Positions 37,455-50,204 of a DNA stretch of 64,000 nt are shown here, piece by piece. Made by a program: the position numbers and the translations under genes. Source of the DNA: Sweltsa coloradensis (taxonomy: Eukaryota; Arthropoda; Insecta; Plecoptera; Chloroperlidae); assembly GCA_024449915.1 (NCBI GenBank), contig JAMZAV010004984.1, positions 26,396 to 90,395 of the forward strand. Reading direction: 5' to 3'. Positions within the stretch are counted from its first letter, which is position 1. Every line of letters begins with the position of its first letter. Under the pieces are notes generated by a model. That model saw only the letters and a list, made by a program, of their open reading frames with translations. It made no database searches and had not been told where the DNA came from.

Positions 37455-37560
37455 TTGTAGCCCCCGGTAATCCTGACTGACATATTTTGTTCAAAGGTTT
37501 TCTGCGGTCGTTAATTCGAGTGCATGGGATTGGGTCCTCTCTAAACGCTTTTGGACTTAA
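37455..37560 (+). repeat. SINE family S3, headless fragment
   Basis: Body blocks ggtaatcctgactgac, aaaggttttctgcggtcgtt and gggattgggtcctctctaaa match S3; the tRNA-like head is missing. Confidence 0.55.
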
Positions 37561-37736
37561 CCTTCTCAATCACATAACACCAAAATATCACCTGAAAATG
37601 GGCAAATTATCTTCGTCATTGGGCAGGTTTCTCATTAGATGTAATAAATATCCCGGAGTCCGTTCCTCAACAATAATGTTTGGATTCTAAGAAAAGTTTA
37701 ACATTACTTACTAGACGAACAAAATAATACACATTA

Positions 37737-38212
37737 TTGGATGAGCGTAGCGAACGTAGCGACCAAGCAAAGATTCCATTCTACTACACTGGAGAAAAAA
37801 AAACAGAATGTTTTTTCTTTCTTTCTTTTTTTTGTATTTTTGTGTGTTTGTTAACACGATACCGGCTAAACCGATACTCCACTTGCGATGAAATTTTCTA
37901 GGGCCTAAAAATCTCTGAACTTAGAACTTCCACGTTTTTTATTTGAGCGCAATCAAAAAATTATTTCTCATGAAAATCGCCATTTTTTCGATTTAAAATA
38001 AATTCTTCGACTTATAAAACCTACATGCTTTATCCGATTGTAATGATTTTTTCACAGAACCTTAATTTTACGAATTAAAATATTAGTGTGCAATCTGAGT
38101 GCAATCAAAAAATTAATTCTTATGAAAATTGCAATTTTACGCTTTTTTTCGTTTTTAAAAAATTACGCTCATCCAACAAAGCGCCCGAAGAAGCGTTTGC
38201 GAAGCTTCCTAG
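37737..38212 (+). mobile_element. Helentron-like element H5 (subfamily II)
   Basis: Starts ttggatgagcgtagcgaacg, ends with ttacgctcatccaac, a short structured segment and ttcctag then t. Body has cactacactggag, accgatactccac and gaaaatcgc blocks shared with H6 and H7. Confidence 0.75.
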
Positions 38213-38223
38213 TATAAATAACA

Positions 38224-38898
38224 ATTGATGAGCGTAGCGAGCGACGCGAATGTTCCATTCCACTACACTGGACAAAAAATGAGGAATGTTGTTCTTTCTT
38301 TTTTTCTGTTTGTACCGGTATTTTTGTGTGTTTGTTAACACGATTCCGGCTAAACCAATACTTCAATTGTAATGAAATTTTCTGGAGGCCTTTGAAATCT
38401 TTAAACTTAGAACTGACACGTTTTTGAGCGCAACCGAAAAATTATTTCTTATGAAAATCGCAATTTTACGCCTTTTTTCGTTTTTTTAAAACATTTTTCG
38501 ACTTATAACACCTACATGCTATATTTGATTGTAATGATGTTTTCACGGAACCTAAATTTAATGAATTAATATATTCGTGTGTAATTTGAGCGCAATTAAA
38601 AAATTATTTCTCATGAAAATCGCAATTTTACGCTTTTTTTGTTTTAAAAAACTTCTTCGACTTATAACACCTACATGCTTTATTCGATTGTAATGTAGTG
38701 TGTAATGTAATGTGCGCCCATGATCCTCATTTCGTCGTTGTAAAAATGAAAACAATATACCAAGCGTGTGTCGCAGGTCGTATAGCAATGGGAAAACGAA
38801 ATTATTTTAAATACCATCTTCATAGCACATGGCAGCTCAATGCACAAATTACGCTCATCCAACAACGCGTCTGAAAAAGCATTTGCGAAGCTTCCTAG
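38224..38898 (+). mobile_element. Helentron-like element H6 (subfamily II), head-to-tail with H5
   Basis: Starts ttgatgagcgtagcgagcg 12 bp after H5 ends and finishes ttacgctcatccaacaacgc ... cttcctag then t. Same orientation as H5. Contains ~100 bp (38690-38800) absent from H5. Confidence 0.75.
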
Positions 38899-40303
38899 TA
38901 ATAATAATTAGTATTACATTTTTAAAACGTGTTAAAGTGGCACTAAAGTAGAACTTTTGACTAATTTTTCATCATCCACTTAAAGCTTACATTTTCTTTG
39001 TTGAATAATGGCGAAGTTTTCTTAATTTTATGTGACATATAAACTATAAAGTTAAGTTAAGATTACTAAAATAAACTTCTGCACTAAATAATAATAAAAA
39101 TCATCCATTGAAAACTCTTCTCCAACTTTCTAGATGCTCAATACTCAAATAACACATCTATTCTCTTCTATCACTTCCCTTATTCAGTAATTTCTAACAA
39201 TATATTTACTGCCTGAATGCATGGGACACACATTTAACATGTACCATTAAAATCACCGACCACTAGAATTACTTTACAAACAAGAAATGGGTTATGTAAC
39301 TAACTATAAATATTTATTTTGTATTGCGTAAAACCGATTGGTTATTCCACGTCCCACATTAACCAAGGTCATATCAAAGTAGATTTTTCACATATTCATT
39401 ACGCTAATGTGGATAGCTTATTTAAATAAACATAAAATTAATTAATGTTGTGACATTACATATTTGCGTTGTGTTCATTACGATCATGTGGAAAGCTTTT
39501 TACAAAATAAACATAAAATAAAATGTATTTATTTTGTAACATAACATTTATGATTTAAACTGATCAATGAAATAAGTTTTTTTTAAAGGTAAACAGGATA
39601 ATTCAAGTACATTTCAATGTCACTACGACGTTCTTGAATTAGTTCCTCTGAAGCACAGTGCACGCGTAATGAAGGGCTTTATGGTAATAGCCCAAGTCTG
39701 ACCCGTGGACTAACGTGATGAGGGTCGACTTAGAGCTCGGGCGACCAATGACCCTCACAAAGCCAGATTGTAATAATGCCAGCTTTGTAACTTATTGGGG
39801 CAATCTCGGTACAGCCAGGGCGATAAACTTTGCACAAAAAATAACAATTTCTTTATGAGATTTCCTATATTAAATTTAACTTGTGGACACATGAACTGAG
39901 TTATAGGCAGACCGATTTTTTTTTTACATAATAGCACTGAAATTAATATTTAAAGCCCACTTACAATATTTGTCTGTATGGCTCCCTTTAGAGCGTTGGA
40001 GCAGGATTCAAAGGTTTTTTATCTCATGTTTTATCAGTCTTCATTACATAAATGTTTTTCGTACCCAGATAAAACGTGTTTTTACATTTATGGCGTTATT
40101 TGAGTGCCACAATCCTCTTATTTGTCACTCTAGTTTTTGTGTTTGCCATCAAAGGCCCTTTGTATAACCAATGCTATGGGAATTGCGAAGCCAGGGTATT
40201 TAAGCAGTTTTATCTTGCAGTAGATCTTTCCGTCTAACAAAACAAGCGAAATAATGATACATTTGAAAACTAAACCCATTTTAAGAACAAAAATACTCTT
40301 TCA
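38899..40303. other. Spacer, nothing recognised
   Basis: No signal noticed. Confidence 0.45.
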
Positions 40304-41047
40304 TTGGATGAGCGAAGCGAAGACTTCAATTTGACTTTGCGTTTTTTGTTTGTTTTTACTTACGTTACCCCAAGAAAAATAGCTCGGGTGTTTTGTTTTT
40401 GTTAGTTTTTTTGTCTGTTTGTTCGCTCTCTACCGGGAAAACGGCATATGCGATCTTGATGAAAATTGGAGGGGACCTTCGAAATCTCTGAAATTAGAGC
40501 TGTATTGTTTTTGGGTAGAATCGAAGAAATATTTTTCATAAATATCGTACTTTTACGATTTTTTTTTATTTTTAGTGCGATATTTTAGTGATATTTGCCA
40601 AACGGCTACTCCGATATTGATGAAACTTTACAGGAACGTTTTAAATCACTGAAATCATATATTTTATGATTTAAGAGACATTTGAAAAAATATTTTTTAT
40701 AGAAATCGTACTTTTAAGATTTTTTTCTCCGGTTTTTAATACGATACTTTCGTGACATTTGGGCTGATTTTGACCAAACGGGTGGGGCTACAACGATATT
40801 TTACATTGACATACAGATTATGGTGATGTAGTGCCTCTTGAAAGAAAAAGTTGAAAAAGTTGGTCAAAATTCATAGAAATAAAGGTTTTAATATAAACCT
40901 TTTACAGGTGTATAATGAACAAGTAATATCAAGTAACTATAGAAAAAGTAAGGAGATTCCACATAAAAACGTAATCATTGGACACAAATATTCCAAAAAA
41001 AGCACATCCATCAACGCGACTGGAAAAAGCGTTCGCGAAGCGGCCTA
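40304..41047 (+). mobile_element. Helentron-like element H4 (subfamily I), longest uninterrupted copy
   Basis: Starts ttggatgagcgaagcgaaga and ends ccatcaacgcgactggaaaa, agcgtt, then gcggcctag followed by t. A stem aacgc/gcgtt lies before the terminal ctag. It carries the block gatcttgatgaaaattggag and its relative gatattgatgaaactttaca, so part of the body is duplicated. No open frame of note. Confidence 0.75.
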
Positions 41048-41124
41048 GTAAAGGAGTGCTTGCTGCAGGGAGTGTCTCTCGTCAGGTGATTAACTGACTC
41101 ATTTGGGTGGAAGTGTAATTGTAA

Positions 41125-41240
41125 AAAGAATGTCTTAGGGCTGTTTTAGGGGGCACAATTCCTAGCATTCGCATTAAAGACTGAATAAAACCTTGGAAAA
41201 CCGTACGGTAGAATTGGCGGTGGCGGGCGTCGAACCTGTT
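41125..41240 (-). repeat. SINE family S3 copy
   Basis: Minus strand has the B-box area aggttcgacgcccgcc and the body (ttccaaggttttattcagtc, tttaatgcgaatgctaggaa). A-box side decayed. Confidence 0.6.
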
Positions 41241-42744
41241 ACGTTTTTTAAAATGAATTTGAGCTCTAGTACCAGTCAAGTATTGATTGATTTATCTTTC
41301 TTTATTGGAATCACTGTTGAATTAAGTTGCATGATTAAAATCGTTTTACGAAACACACAACGAGATTGCTTTTATTTAATTCTGTTCGAGAATCAAAACA
41401 CATTTTATATACGTGGTGTTAAATACAAAACCCATCAGTGTAATAGGAAATACATATTGACTCGCCTCACTTCATGTAAGTGAATTAAGTTGAAGTTTAA
41501 GTCGAGTTCCTGTTAAAATCTCGTATTGAGGTCGTGGTCTCATCTCTGTACAGTTGCTTTTGTACCGAAGTAACACAACTCACGTAAGTCTCAAAGGCAC
41601 AATATTTAGATTTTTATCGCTTCACACTATTTTCAATTTGCATATGCATGAAACAAATGCCTATGAAAATAAGTAGAAAAATAAAAAACGAACAGGAAAT
41701 AAAGCTTTTATAAATAATGATAGCACGTATAAAATAACGAATATGCTTGTGTGAACATATAAACTTTATACATTAAAAGTCAATGCAACTATTGCCCGGA
41801 ATATCACGGGTCAATGCTCCTAATCGAAACAGAATAAAAATGTTAGTAAAGTGATTTTAAAGCATTTTTAAAAGCAAAACAGGTAATTTTCGATAGGTTT
41901 GCTACCTTGGTTGTGGAATTAATCCGGAATATTTCCGGGAACAACATAATCTGCAATCGAGTCCAAGTCGATAAGTACATACCGGTAGTACATTATTTTA
42001 CAAGGATTACCTTGTATACGACAAGACTAGTTAGTTATCAGACTCAAGCAACCAATCGAAAATCGTGTTCATATTTCGATGTCATGCATGCGATTAGGCT
42101 ATAGATAATCACAGCATATTTTACATGAAAGTACATAAAGGCTAAAGCATGTTTTAAAGTTGAACCTTAGTGTAGGAATGCATGTGAATAAAATGGTAAT
42201 AAAACGAAAATTCAACATAAAAAGCTTATGCTCACTTAAGCATATTTATTATATACTTATATATATTATGTATACCATTTTTTGTAGGTGAAATTATGTT
42301 GAAGGCTTGGATAATTTCCTTTATCAAATATTAAAATCTTTTCGCCTGAACCATCATAGCCAGCACCCCGACAGTTTGCAGATGAGTATGCGATTTATCG
42401 GACCAAGCCTCTGAATCAACCCCGTGATTTAGCACCGAGGTCGTAGAGAGATTACGCAACTGATAGGACATTTTCCGCTTCGCGTTCAAAATAAAAACCA
42501 CATAATAATTTACAGATTTATCAAATGTGCGCATTTTGTGCTTCCGGCCTGTAATTTACGTCGTATTTGTAATTTTTAGTTTGCTTATCCTTCCGCTGGT
42601 ACAAAATTCGTTTGTATACCCTCTTAGAAACATAAAATCGTGCATTAAAGGTTATTGATGTTTTGAAACAAGTTAGGAAAATTAAATGCTGGCAATTTAA
42701 TTGTGTAATTTGAGAAATTTGTATAGTGTAAGGCTCTCTATGTT
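41241..42744. other. Spacer, nothing recognised
   Basis: No signal noticed. Confidence 0.45.
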
Positions 42745-42935
42745 CACATCTCCGTTATGATAGCGATACAGATGTAGCTCTCGTGCTAGACTCTTGATCC
42801 CAGGGTCTTGGATTCGTTCCCTGCCCCCGTCAATCCTGAGTCCTGACTGGGAGATATTTCCAAGATTTTCTTCAGTCAATAACTCGAGTGCATTGGATTG
42901 AGACCTCTCTGATAGCCCTCAGGCATTCCATTAAC
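42745..42935 (+). repeat. SINE family S3 copy, plus strand
   Basis: A-box side tgtagctctcgtgctagac, B box ttggattcgttccc, then gtcaatcctgagtcctgact, ccaagattttcttcagtc and gcattggattgagacctctc. Confidence 0.65.
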
Positions 42936-43321
42936 AACTACCCGAAGTCCAAAATGTCTAGTAATACCTCAACACGGGTAGGTTTTAAGCTAAATATGTA
43001 ATTTCACTGCGATAATAGGAGTAAAGTTTTCAGTCCCCTTTCAAATACATCTTTGGAATGAATGGCATCAGAACGGCTGGACAGGTGGATATTTCCAGAC
43101 TTTCTACGGTCAAACCAAGATAAAAGCTCTACAACTCCCATAAAGAGTTAGCTGCGATATGTAGACAATATTTCATTTGATTACTGCGGAAGTGAAATTA
43201 TATTTTTATTGATTCATACTTCACGTAATGGAACCCCGGCGCTTCAGACACTGATACAAGTCTTCGCTGTTGTCTCTCGGTATCCTACGAGAAGTCCTCC
43301 GTAAACATTTCAACCGCATCG

Positions 43322-43576
43322 TCAGCCACGCAGCCATCTTTGATCCGAGCAGTGAGAGCAATATGCAACTCTGTCCTCGTCAGCCATCTTTGATCCGAGC
43401 AGTGAGAGCAATATGCAACTCTATCCTCGTCAGCCATCTTTGATCCGAGCAGTGAGAGCAATATGCAACTTTGTCCTCGTCAGCCATCTTTGATCCGAGC
43501 AGTGAGAGCAATATGCAACTCTGTCCTCGTCAGCCATCTTTGATCCGAGCAGTGAGAGCAATATGCAACTCTATCG
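43322..43576. repeat. 50-bp minisatellite, 5 copies
   Basis: cagccatctttgatccgagc begins copies at 43331, 43381, 43431, 43481 and 43531, exactly 50 bp apart and almost identical. Confidence 0.97.
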
Positions 43577-43792
43577 TTTAATCATATTAGGACGTGTTAT
43601 TTCACTACTCATCACCCCGTGCTTAATGTTTCTCTAAGCCTTTGTCTACATTGAGCCATTTTTGGGACGTTTTGGTTGAATGATTATTTAAAAGCAGACA
43701 TACGACAATAAAATCTTTTAAGTTGGATGTATAAATTAAATATTTCCAATTGGGAATGAGATCTGACTTTCGTTACAAAATGCAATGTTTAA

Positions 43793-44383
43793 TTGGATGA
43801 GTGTAGCGAGCGAAGCGAAGATTCCATTTCACTACACTGGAGAAAAAAATCCGGATTTTTTTTTGTATTTTTGTGTGTTTGTCCGCACGATTCTGGCTAA
43901 ACCGATACTACAATTGCAATGAAATTTTATAAAGGCCTTCTCAATTCATTAACTTAGAACTGCCACGTTTTTGAGCGCAATCGAAAAATTATTTCTCATT
44001 AAAATCGCAATTTTACGATTTTGTTTCGATTTTTGAAAAATTTCTTTTACTTATAACACCTACATGCTTTATCCGATTGTTATGATTTTTTCACAGAACC
44101 ATAATTTTATGAATTAATATATTCGTGTGAAATTTGAGCGCAATCGAATAATTATTTCTTATGAAAATCGCAATTTTTACGATTTTTTTCTTTTTTTAAA
44201 TTTCGATTACATAAAAAAATTAAAAATTAAAGTTTATTTTTTATTTAATTTAAATTAATTTAAAAAAATCTTCAACAGTAATGATTTTTTCACAGAACAA
44301 CAGAAAATCCGCATAACACATGGCAGCTCAATACACCAATTACGCTCATCCAACAACGCGGCGGGACTTAAGCGTTTTCCTAG
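43793..44383 (+). mobile_element. Helentron-like element H7 (subfamily II)
   Basis: Starts ttggatgagtgtagcgagcg and ends attacgctcatccaacaacg, cggcgggacttaagcgtttt, cctag then t. The stem aacgc/gcgtt and the inverted ttggatgag/ctcatccaa pair are clear here. Confidence 0.8.
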
Positions 44384-44720
44384 TGTAATATAACGGATGT
44401 CAGGATTGCTGAAGTCTAATTGAATATTTCGTAAAATAATTGCAATGCAAAATTAATTTTACGGAAGCGATTTAAAAACGATACACAAGGGTAGTTTTAA
44501 AGGATGTTTTTTTGTTGTGAAAACATGTGATGTCTTCCTGTTAGGTGGTTTGCATTCTCCCGCTGCCTACTGATAACTAATAACAAGAACCGAATACATA
44601 AGAGATGGGTGTATTTATACCGAGTACTGCACTCTGCAGGCTATACATTTACAAAGATACAGATACACCTAAACTCAAGAAGCGCACAGCAGAGGACGAT
44701 ACACCATCTAGTATATAATC
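44384..44720. other. Spacer, nothing recognised
   Basis: No signal noticed. Confidence 0.45.
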
Positions 44721-45200
44721 ATGAAATATAAAAAAACAAGGGCAGCCATCTGCAGAGGAGGCGAAAAACAAATCGGAATAAGAAGTATAAGCTACAAAGG
44801 AAGTAAGAAACCAAAGTCCACAAACAAAGAACAAACCACGCGCCTAGTAAGAGTCCAAGGCCGAGGACAAGCACGGAACAAGAGAGGTCGTCACAAAGAA
44901 AAATTAAAGAAATATATCAGTACAAACTGGTTACGGTGCCCAAAGTATGGACACTCGAAGTCGCACACTCACACATGCTTCGTGGTAGGTATACTGCAAG
45001 CACCTAACAAAACAGTACAACGCAGTGCTTCATGTGGTTCAGTTGGTAACTCAAAGTCGCACACTCACACATGCTTCGTGGTAGGTATACTGCAAGCACC
45101 TAACAAAACAGTACAACAGCATGTGCTTCATGTGGTTCAGTTGGCAATGAATACCTCACTTGTTTAAATGGATTCAAATCATATCAATTGTTGAATCTGA
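44721..45200 (+). pseudogene. Possible zinc-knuckle (retrotransposon ORF1) remnant with internal duplication
   Basis: The plus open frame (148 codons, 44721-45167) has a basic N-terminal half, then LRCPKYGHSKSHTHTC, which resembles a CCHC knuckle (RCxxCxxYGHxxxxC) with a small deletion. After it comes CGSVGN, resembling a second knuckle. A ~105-bp stretch (44950-45053) is repeated at 45055-45160 with few differences. In another frame after the second copy CGSVGNEYLTC reads like a complete second knuckle. Zinc knuckles of this kind sit at the C-terminus of ORF1 in several non-LTR retrotransposons. The match is short and degraded, so chance is possible. Confidence 0.35.
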
Positions 45201-46289
45201 GCGTGTTGACTAAACGTTAATCCGTATAAGTAATTATGTACGTACTTAGTTTAAGATAGACACCGAAATGATTCAATGATAAAAGTTTTGAGATGTCATT
45301 AGTCACATAAAACTTCCACCAACAAAGAGCACGCCTGCATACTAAAAAAAATACAAATGTTGGAAGTAAGTTTGTTTGAACGTGTATACTTGTGAATGTG
45401 TAGTGTTCCTAGAATGACAAATGATACGTGTCGAGAAGTTGACAGTTTAAATAATATAGGAGACAGCGCCAAGGCAAAACAAAATACCAATAGTGCCCCG
45501 AATATCCAAATTAGTATGTTCTTCATATTGTTGTGTCTCACATTTCATTAAAACCTGAACTATATCTTGTTTGAAATTCACTATTTGTTTCAAATTAAAA
45601 AATATTTAACTCAATCCAATGATTTCAAAATAACTATATACATAATTTGCTCGAGTGCGAATTACTCCAATATTTTGCAGAAATTTAGTTCAATGTGCAT
45701 AATATAAGCCCTTGAAAAACATAAGGTATATTATTTCCAGTAAATCGAATTTCCATTTACTGTTAGAGTGGTTTAAGGCTAGTATATAATTTAACTCCTA
45801 GGATGCAGTGTTCAATTTTGTTGGTTGAACAACGGATGTCCAGCGTGTTAAATTGTTTGAATGTTTATATATTATATATATTTGAAGTGTGTAACTAAAT
45901 TTCCGTTCGTGAATAACAAAATCGAAGAAGTGTTCAGTTGCTGAGTTAAACTGGAAGACAACAATAGTTAACAATAAGGATATACGATTTCAGAATTTAG
46001 CTAATGTCAAAATGATGAAAGTCATTTTATAGCAATTTCAGTACTTTCTAACAAAATTGCCCAAAAATTGTTATGCACAAATTTATGTTACATAAATTAA
46101 CTCTTTGTCTGTCAAACAAACTTCTAATACAATGATCACCCACTTTTCGTATTTTTCAAAACATCCCTAAGTAAACAGTTGTTTATCCAAGAAAACTTAA
46201 AGATATTACTTACATAGCCTTATGTCTCTCAAGATCTCATACATTTAATAAATTTGATGATGACAATAAAATATTATATGAGGTTTTTA
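45201..46289. other. Spacer, nothing recognised
   Basis: No signal noticed. Confidence 0.45.
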
Positions 46290-46295
46290 CGAAGC

Positions 46296-46370
46296 CCTAT
46301 GTAGCTTAATTGACAAAAAAGGCACATCAAGTCGGATTATATGGATTCGATTTCCACTCCGAGGAAACAT
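46296..46370 (+). repeat. tRNA-like SINE head, unclassified
   Basis: A-box-like tgtagcttaattgac and B-box-like ggattcgatttccac spaced as in a tRNA, acceptor arms not pairing. Downstream body has no partner in the window. Confidence 0.45.
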
Positions 46371-46556
46371 ACATTTTTTCACTTTGATCCAGCTGTCTCC
46401 AATGAGAAACGATGCAAACTTGACGTCAGTGTGAGGGGCGGGGTGGGAGGGGGGGGACTGTTTACCACACAGCCTTCCGGTAGTGTTCAAAGACAGCTTC
46501 CTTCCTGCCTAGCTGAAGTTGGATGTGAACCTTGTGAACTAACGCAACAATAGAGA

Positions 46557-46830
46557 GCTATCACGACTCTAGAGTTCCAGCACATGCTTGCTATCACGAC
46601 TCTACTGTTCCAGCACATGCTTGCTATCACGACTCTACTGTTCCAGCACATGCTTGCTATCACGACTACTGTCCCAGCACCTCCTGCTATCACGACTCTA
46701 CTGTTCCAGCACATGCTTGCTATCACGACTCTACTGTTCCAGCACATGCTTGCTATCACGACTCTACAGTTCCAGCACATGCTTGCTATCACGACTCTAC
46801 TGTTCCAGCACATGCTTGCTATCACGACTG
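46557..46830. repeat. 33-bp minisatellite, ~8 copies
   Basis: gctatcacgactctactgtt starts copies at 46557, 46590, 46623, 46656 (30-bp variant), 46686, 46719, 46752, 46785 and a partial one at 46818. Since 33 is a multiple of three, several frames on both strands stay open. Confidence 0.95.
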
Positions 46831-46886
46831 ATCATCATCATCATCATCATCATCATCTTCATCATCATCATCATCATCATCATCAT
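46831..46886. repeat. (ATC)n microsatellite
   Basis: About 18 atc units with one cttc interruption, abutting the 33-bp array. Confidence 0.95.
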
Positions 46887-49537
46887 GAAGTTCTCAGACA
46901 TTCCATTCACATTTACTTTAACACCTTAATTACCTGGTTAGTCACCTGAAGAGGGCAACACTGGATGAAACTAATGAGGAACTCTACAGCTAACATCCTT
47001 ACGAAAAACAGTTGTTTAATTTATTTTACTTTAAATAGTTGCATATTTTAGTTCATGGTTTTTAAGCCAGTCAATCTTTTGTATGAATTATGCAGACTGA
47101 AATTTGGTTATTACTATAACGTGTACTTCTATTGTGTTAAAGTGATGCAATTTGCGTTATAAGTTAATTAAAAGAAATAAGCATAAACGTGTTCATTAGA
47201 TTTCTTGAAGTTTAGTTACAATTTAGATTTATTAATTGCTTTTGCGAAAAGAAATATTAATCACTTTAGCAGTAATGCGTCATCGAAACAGTATTCCACT
47301 TAATATTATTGCAATCGGATATCAAGTGAAAACACATAAAAAATCGACGCGGCGCTGACTAAAGTTTAACGTCTAAATCTCCATTTGTTCTTCTCGTTGA
47401 TCTAAGATCAATGACACTAAACTCTAATGGCAGCCTCGGTTGAGAACGAATTGGATAACTTAAAAAACTGATTTATTGGTGGGTAAGTTAACAAAATAAA
47501 AATGTGATCAGTGAACTAAAACGAAGATCAACGCTTTGTGATACTGTTAGCTTACTCATTTGAGTTTTCTCTCCTTGGAAGTCTTATTTGTGGCCAGCAC
47601 CTCCGTCCACACTATCTCAGGCTTTTTTTCCTCGAGTTTTATTTGACACAGATTTTAACGAGTGGCCTTTTCAGTTTTATACTTTGTTTATTGCGCTTAA
47701 TAAATAATAAAAGGAAGCACATAATAAAGAAACAAAATGAATTTACACGCCGAACGTGACTGTCTATGGTTTTCACGGCTCACGACTGTGAGAAGGTCCG
47801 ATCCAGCAGTGTGTTATATTCTTCGCTGATTTTATGCATTGTATGGACATTATTAAAGTGGGACATACGGCCGACTTCCGGGTGGTACACACATAAATAT
47901 TGATTAGCTTCGCGATTGGATGCAGAGAGAAATATTAAATTTCCAAACAAACATCCAAGTATTTTACCGTCTTGCATTTGTTATTTTCAGTAGATGCTAC
48001 TTGGCATTGACATATACAGTTTAACAATTCACATAATTTAGATAAACGTTATTTCTACAGCGGTTCATTGCTTTTAGCTTAAATTTTTGGTCTTGGACTA
48101 GGTATAATTTGGAGACGCTGTTCATATTCAAAGTCTTAATGATTCAGTAGATTCGCAAGGCCTGCTACATTATTTACAACTTTATCCATAACAATAACAA
48201 TAAAGTGAATTCTATTGTTTTAAGTGCTATCCATAAGTTGCACTTCTGTTTGTTAGAAAACATGCACAGTGATTATGGCTCAACCGAACTATATTGTCTC
48301 GCGTGTACTCACAGAGGTAACTATATCGATACAGTAACCCACTTAACTGAACAACAAATCATTACTCTAAACTTTATTTTATAAAACAATGCTTGCTCAT
48401 TTCTTATGGCAATAGATGATCACTTCCATTTGTAAGAATCAAGCACTGTCCAAAACAGTGTAACCATCTCAGCATTGAAAAACACCATGATTAAAAATTG
48501 CTTTGTTTGTCAATACATGTTTTAAAAAATGAAGTCTATATAGTTACATAGATGACAATTGCAAAAATTCAATTTAGTTCCGCTCGTAAAACGTACTGGA
48601 TATAATGTTGTGGGTAATTGAAATCAAACATGATGTATACCGCACAGCAGCATTTTAATTAGGTCATCATTTTACACAAACATTAATGTATCTCTGGAGT
48701 GAGCTGTTTCAGAGTAAATAATATTATATTTCATTTACAAATTAATACCGGAATGATGATAAAATCATGACATTTGGTAATTTAAGCGGATAACAACAAA
48801 AAAAGTGTGTGAATACTTTACAACAAAACTTTTCCGCCTGAACCATTACTGAATTAAAATAGTTTCTATAATAAGCTAGATTGACGGGATACCAACTAGA
48901 CTAAGATTAAATGTTAACACAGGCCTACTCTACAGTGACGGGTCTGTAGCCACGCGCGTTGCCTGAAGCGAAGTGAATCCGACCGTGCTGATCAAGCTTC
49001 GTATTAATTTAATCCCCCCGCACATTGCATCCGAACTTACTCTGTCAATTGCCGTTTACACATCGTTGCCAGCTAGAATCGTTAAATCTCTATTTGAAAG
49101 CTCTAAACACGCGATCTCAGGATCACTATATAACGAAGAAGATGTTTATGTTTGGAAAAGGTGAAACTCTACAAAACCCTTGGGTACAAAAGTAAAGGAA
49201 CGGGAAAATTATTATACATTTACAGCTTAAACTGAGTTTTATTTGAATAAGTGAAAAGGGTACAGGGCAGAGTGTAGGAAATAAATAATAATAAAAAATA
49301 ATTCACAAGAAAGGAATGTTGAATCATTTTTAACAAATGTGAACAATACAACGTAAAATATTATTTATATATTTTTTTATGTTAAAAAAACCGGTTTCAT
49401 CAGCCACCAACAAAACATTGAGTGTAGCTTTATTATACAAGTCACGCGGGGACGGGAAAGACTAAAATAGTGAGCGAGGCAACATCCAAAAAACATTTTG
49501 CTAAATAATGTCTAATTTAATCACTTGATTTTCATTT
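46887..49537. other. Spacer, nothing recognised
   Basis: No gene, repeat or tRNA-like core noticed in ~2.6 kb. Confidence 0.45.
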
Positions 49538-50138
49538 TTGGTGGAGGTGCCGGGTAATATGGTATAAAATATCACAAAATTGCAAAATTGCAAAATTCAT
49601 TTTAACTTTGTATCTACTTGTTTATTTGCACTAAAATTATATATTTATTCAAACTCTGCTAAGTTTTGCATTTTATATTATTGATTTATAAGGCATTTAA
49701 ATGTTAACTTTTAAAAAGCAGTCGTTTACTCGTAGTAATACTAGTCGTAAGCATTTTAGTCAGGCACCTCCAGCATGACTCATGACTGTCTTTAGTTTTA
49801 GCACCTGTCGTACAGGATGCCCAAACTCTTCTCGTTACACATCAAACTTGAATTTAAAAACCAATAATGTTATAAACGTGGCTTACTTTGAAATAACTAC
49901 ATTATTATTAATTTCAGCACTATTCAAATTTCTTAACTAATTTACAAAATATCTGTTTTAGATGTTCGAACCGAACCATCTCCACTATGTAAATAATTTT
50001 GGTCGTCTTACCTCTATATTGTGTGTGAAGTATGATCACACTTATCTATCACTATAAATTAAAGTGGTGTGCATTCGTTTACAATAATAAGTAGTCGGAT
50101 AAATATAATAAGATTCTGTGACCCGGCACCTCCACCAA
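49538..50138. mobile_element. Segment bounded by inverted tRNA-3'-end-like 18-mers
   Basis: ttggtggaggtgccgggt (49538-49555) and its exact inverse acccggcacctccaccaa (50121-50138) flank ~565 bp of AT-rich DNA; three further bases (ttt/aaa side) also match. A weaker copy (ggcacctccagcatg) lies near 49765. Could be a MITE-like element or two independent insertions. Confidence 0.45.
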
Positions 50139-50204
50139 AATTATAAAATAATTGTAAAACAATATGACATCATAGAATGACGAACAAAACATAAATTGAA
50201 AAAA

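Noticed and set aside
43322..43576. CRISPR-like array
   Set aside because: Exact 50-bp tandem units without spacers.
46487..46949. Three open frames of 112-121 codons on both strands
   Set aside because: They are the 33-bp minisatellite and ATC repeat read through; the period is a multiple of three so frames stay open.
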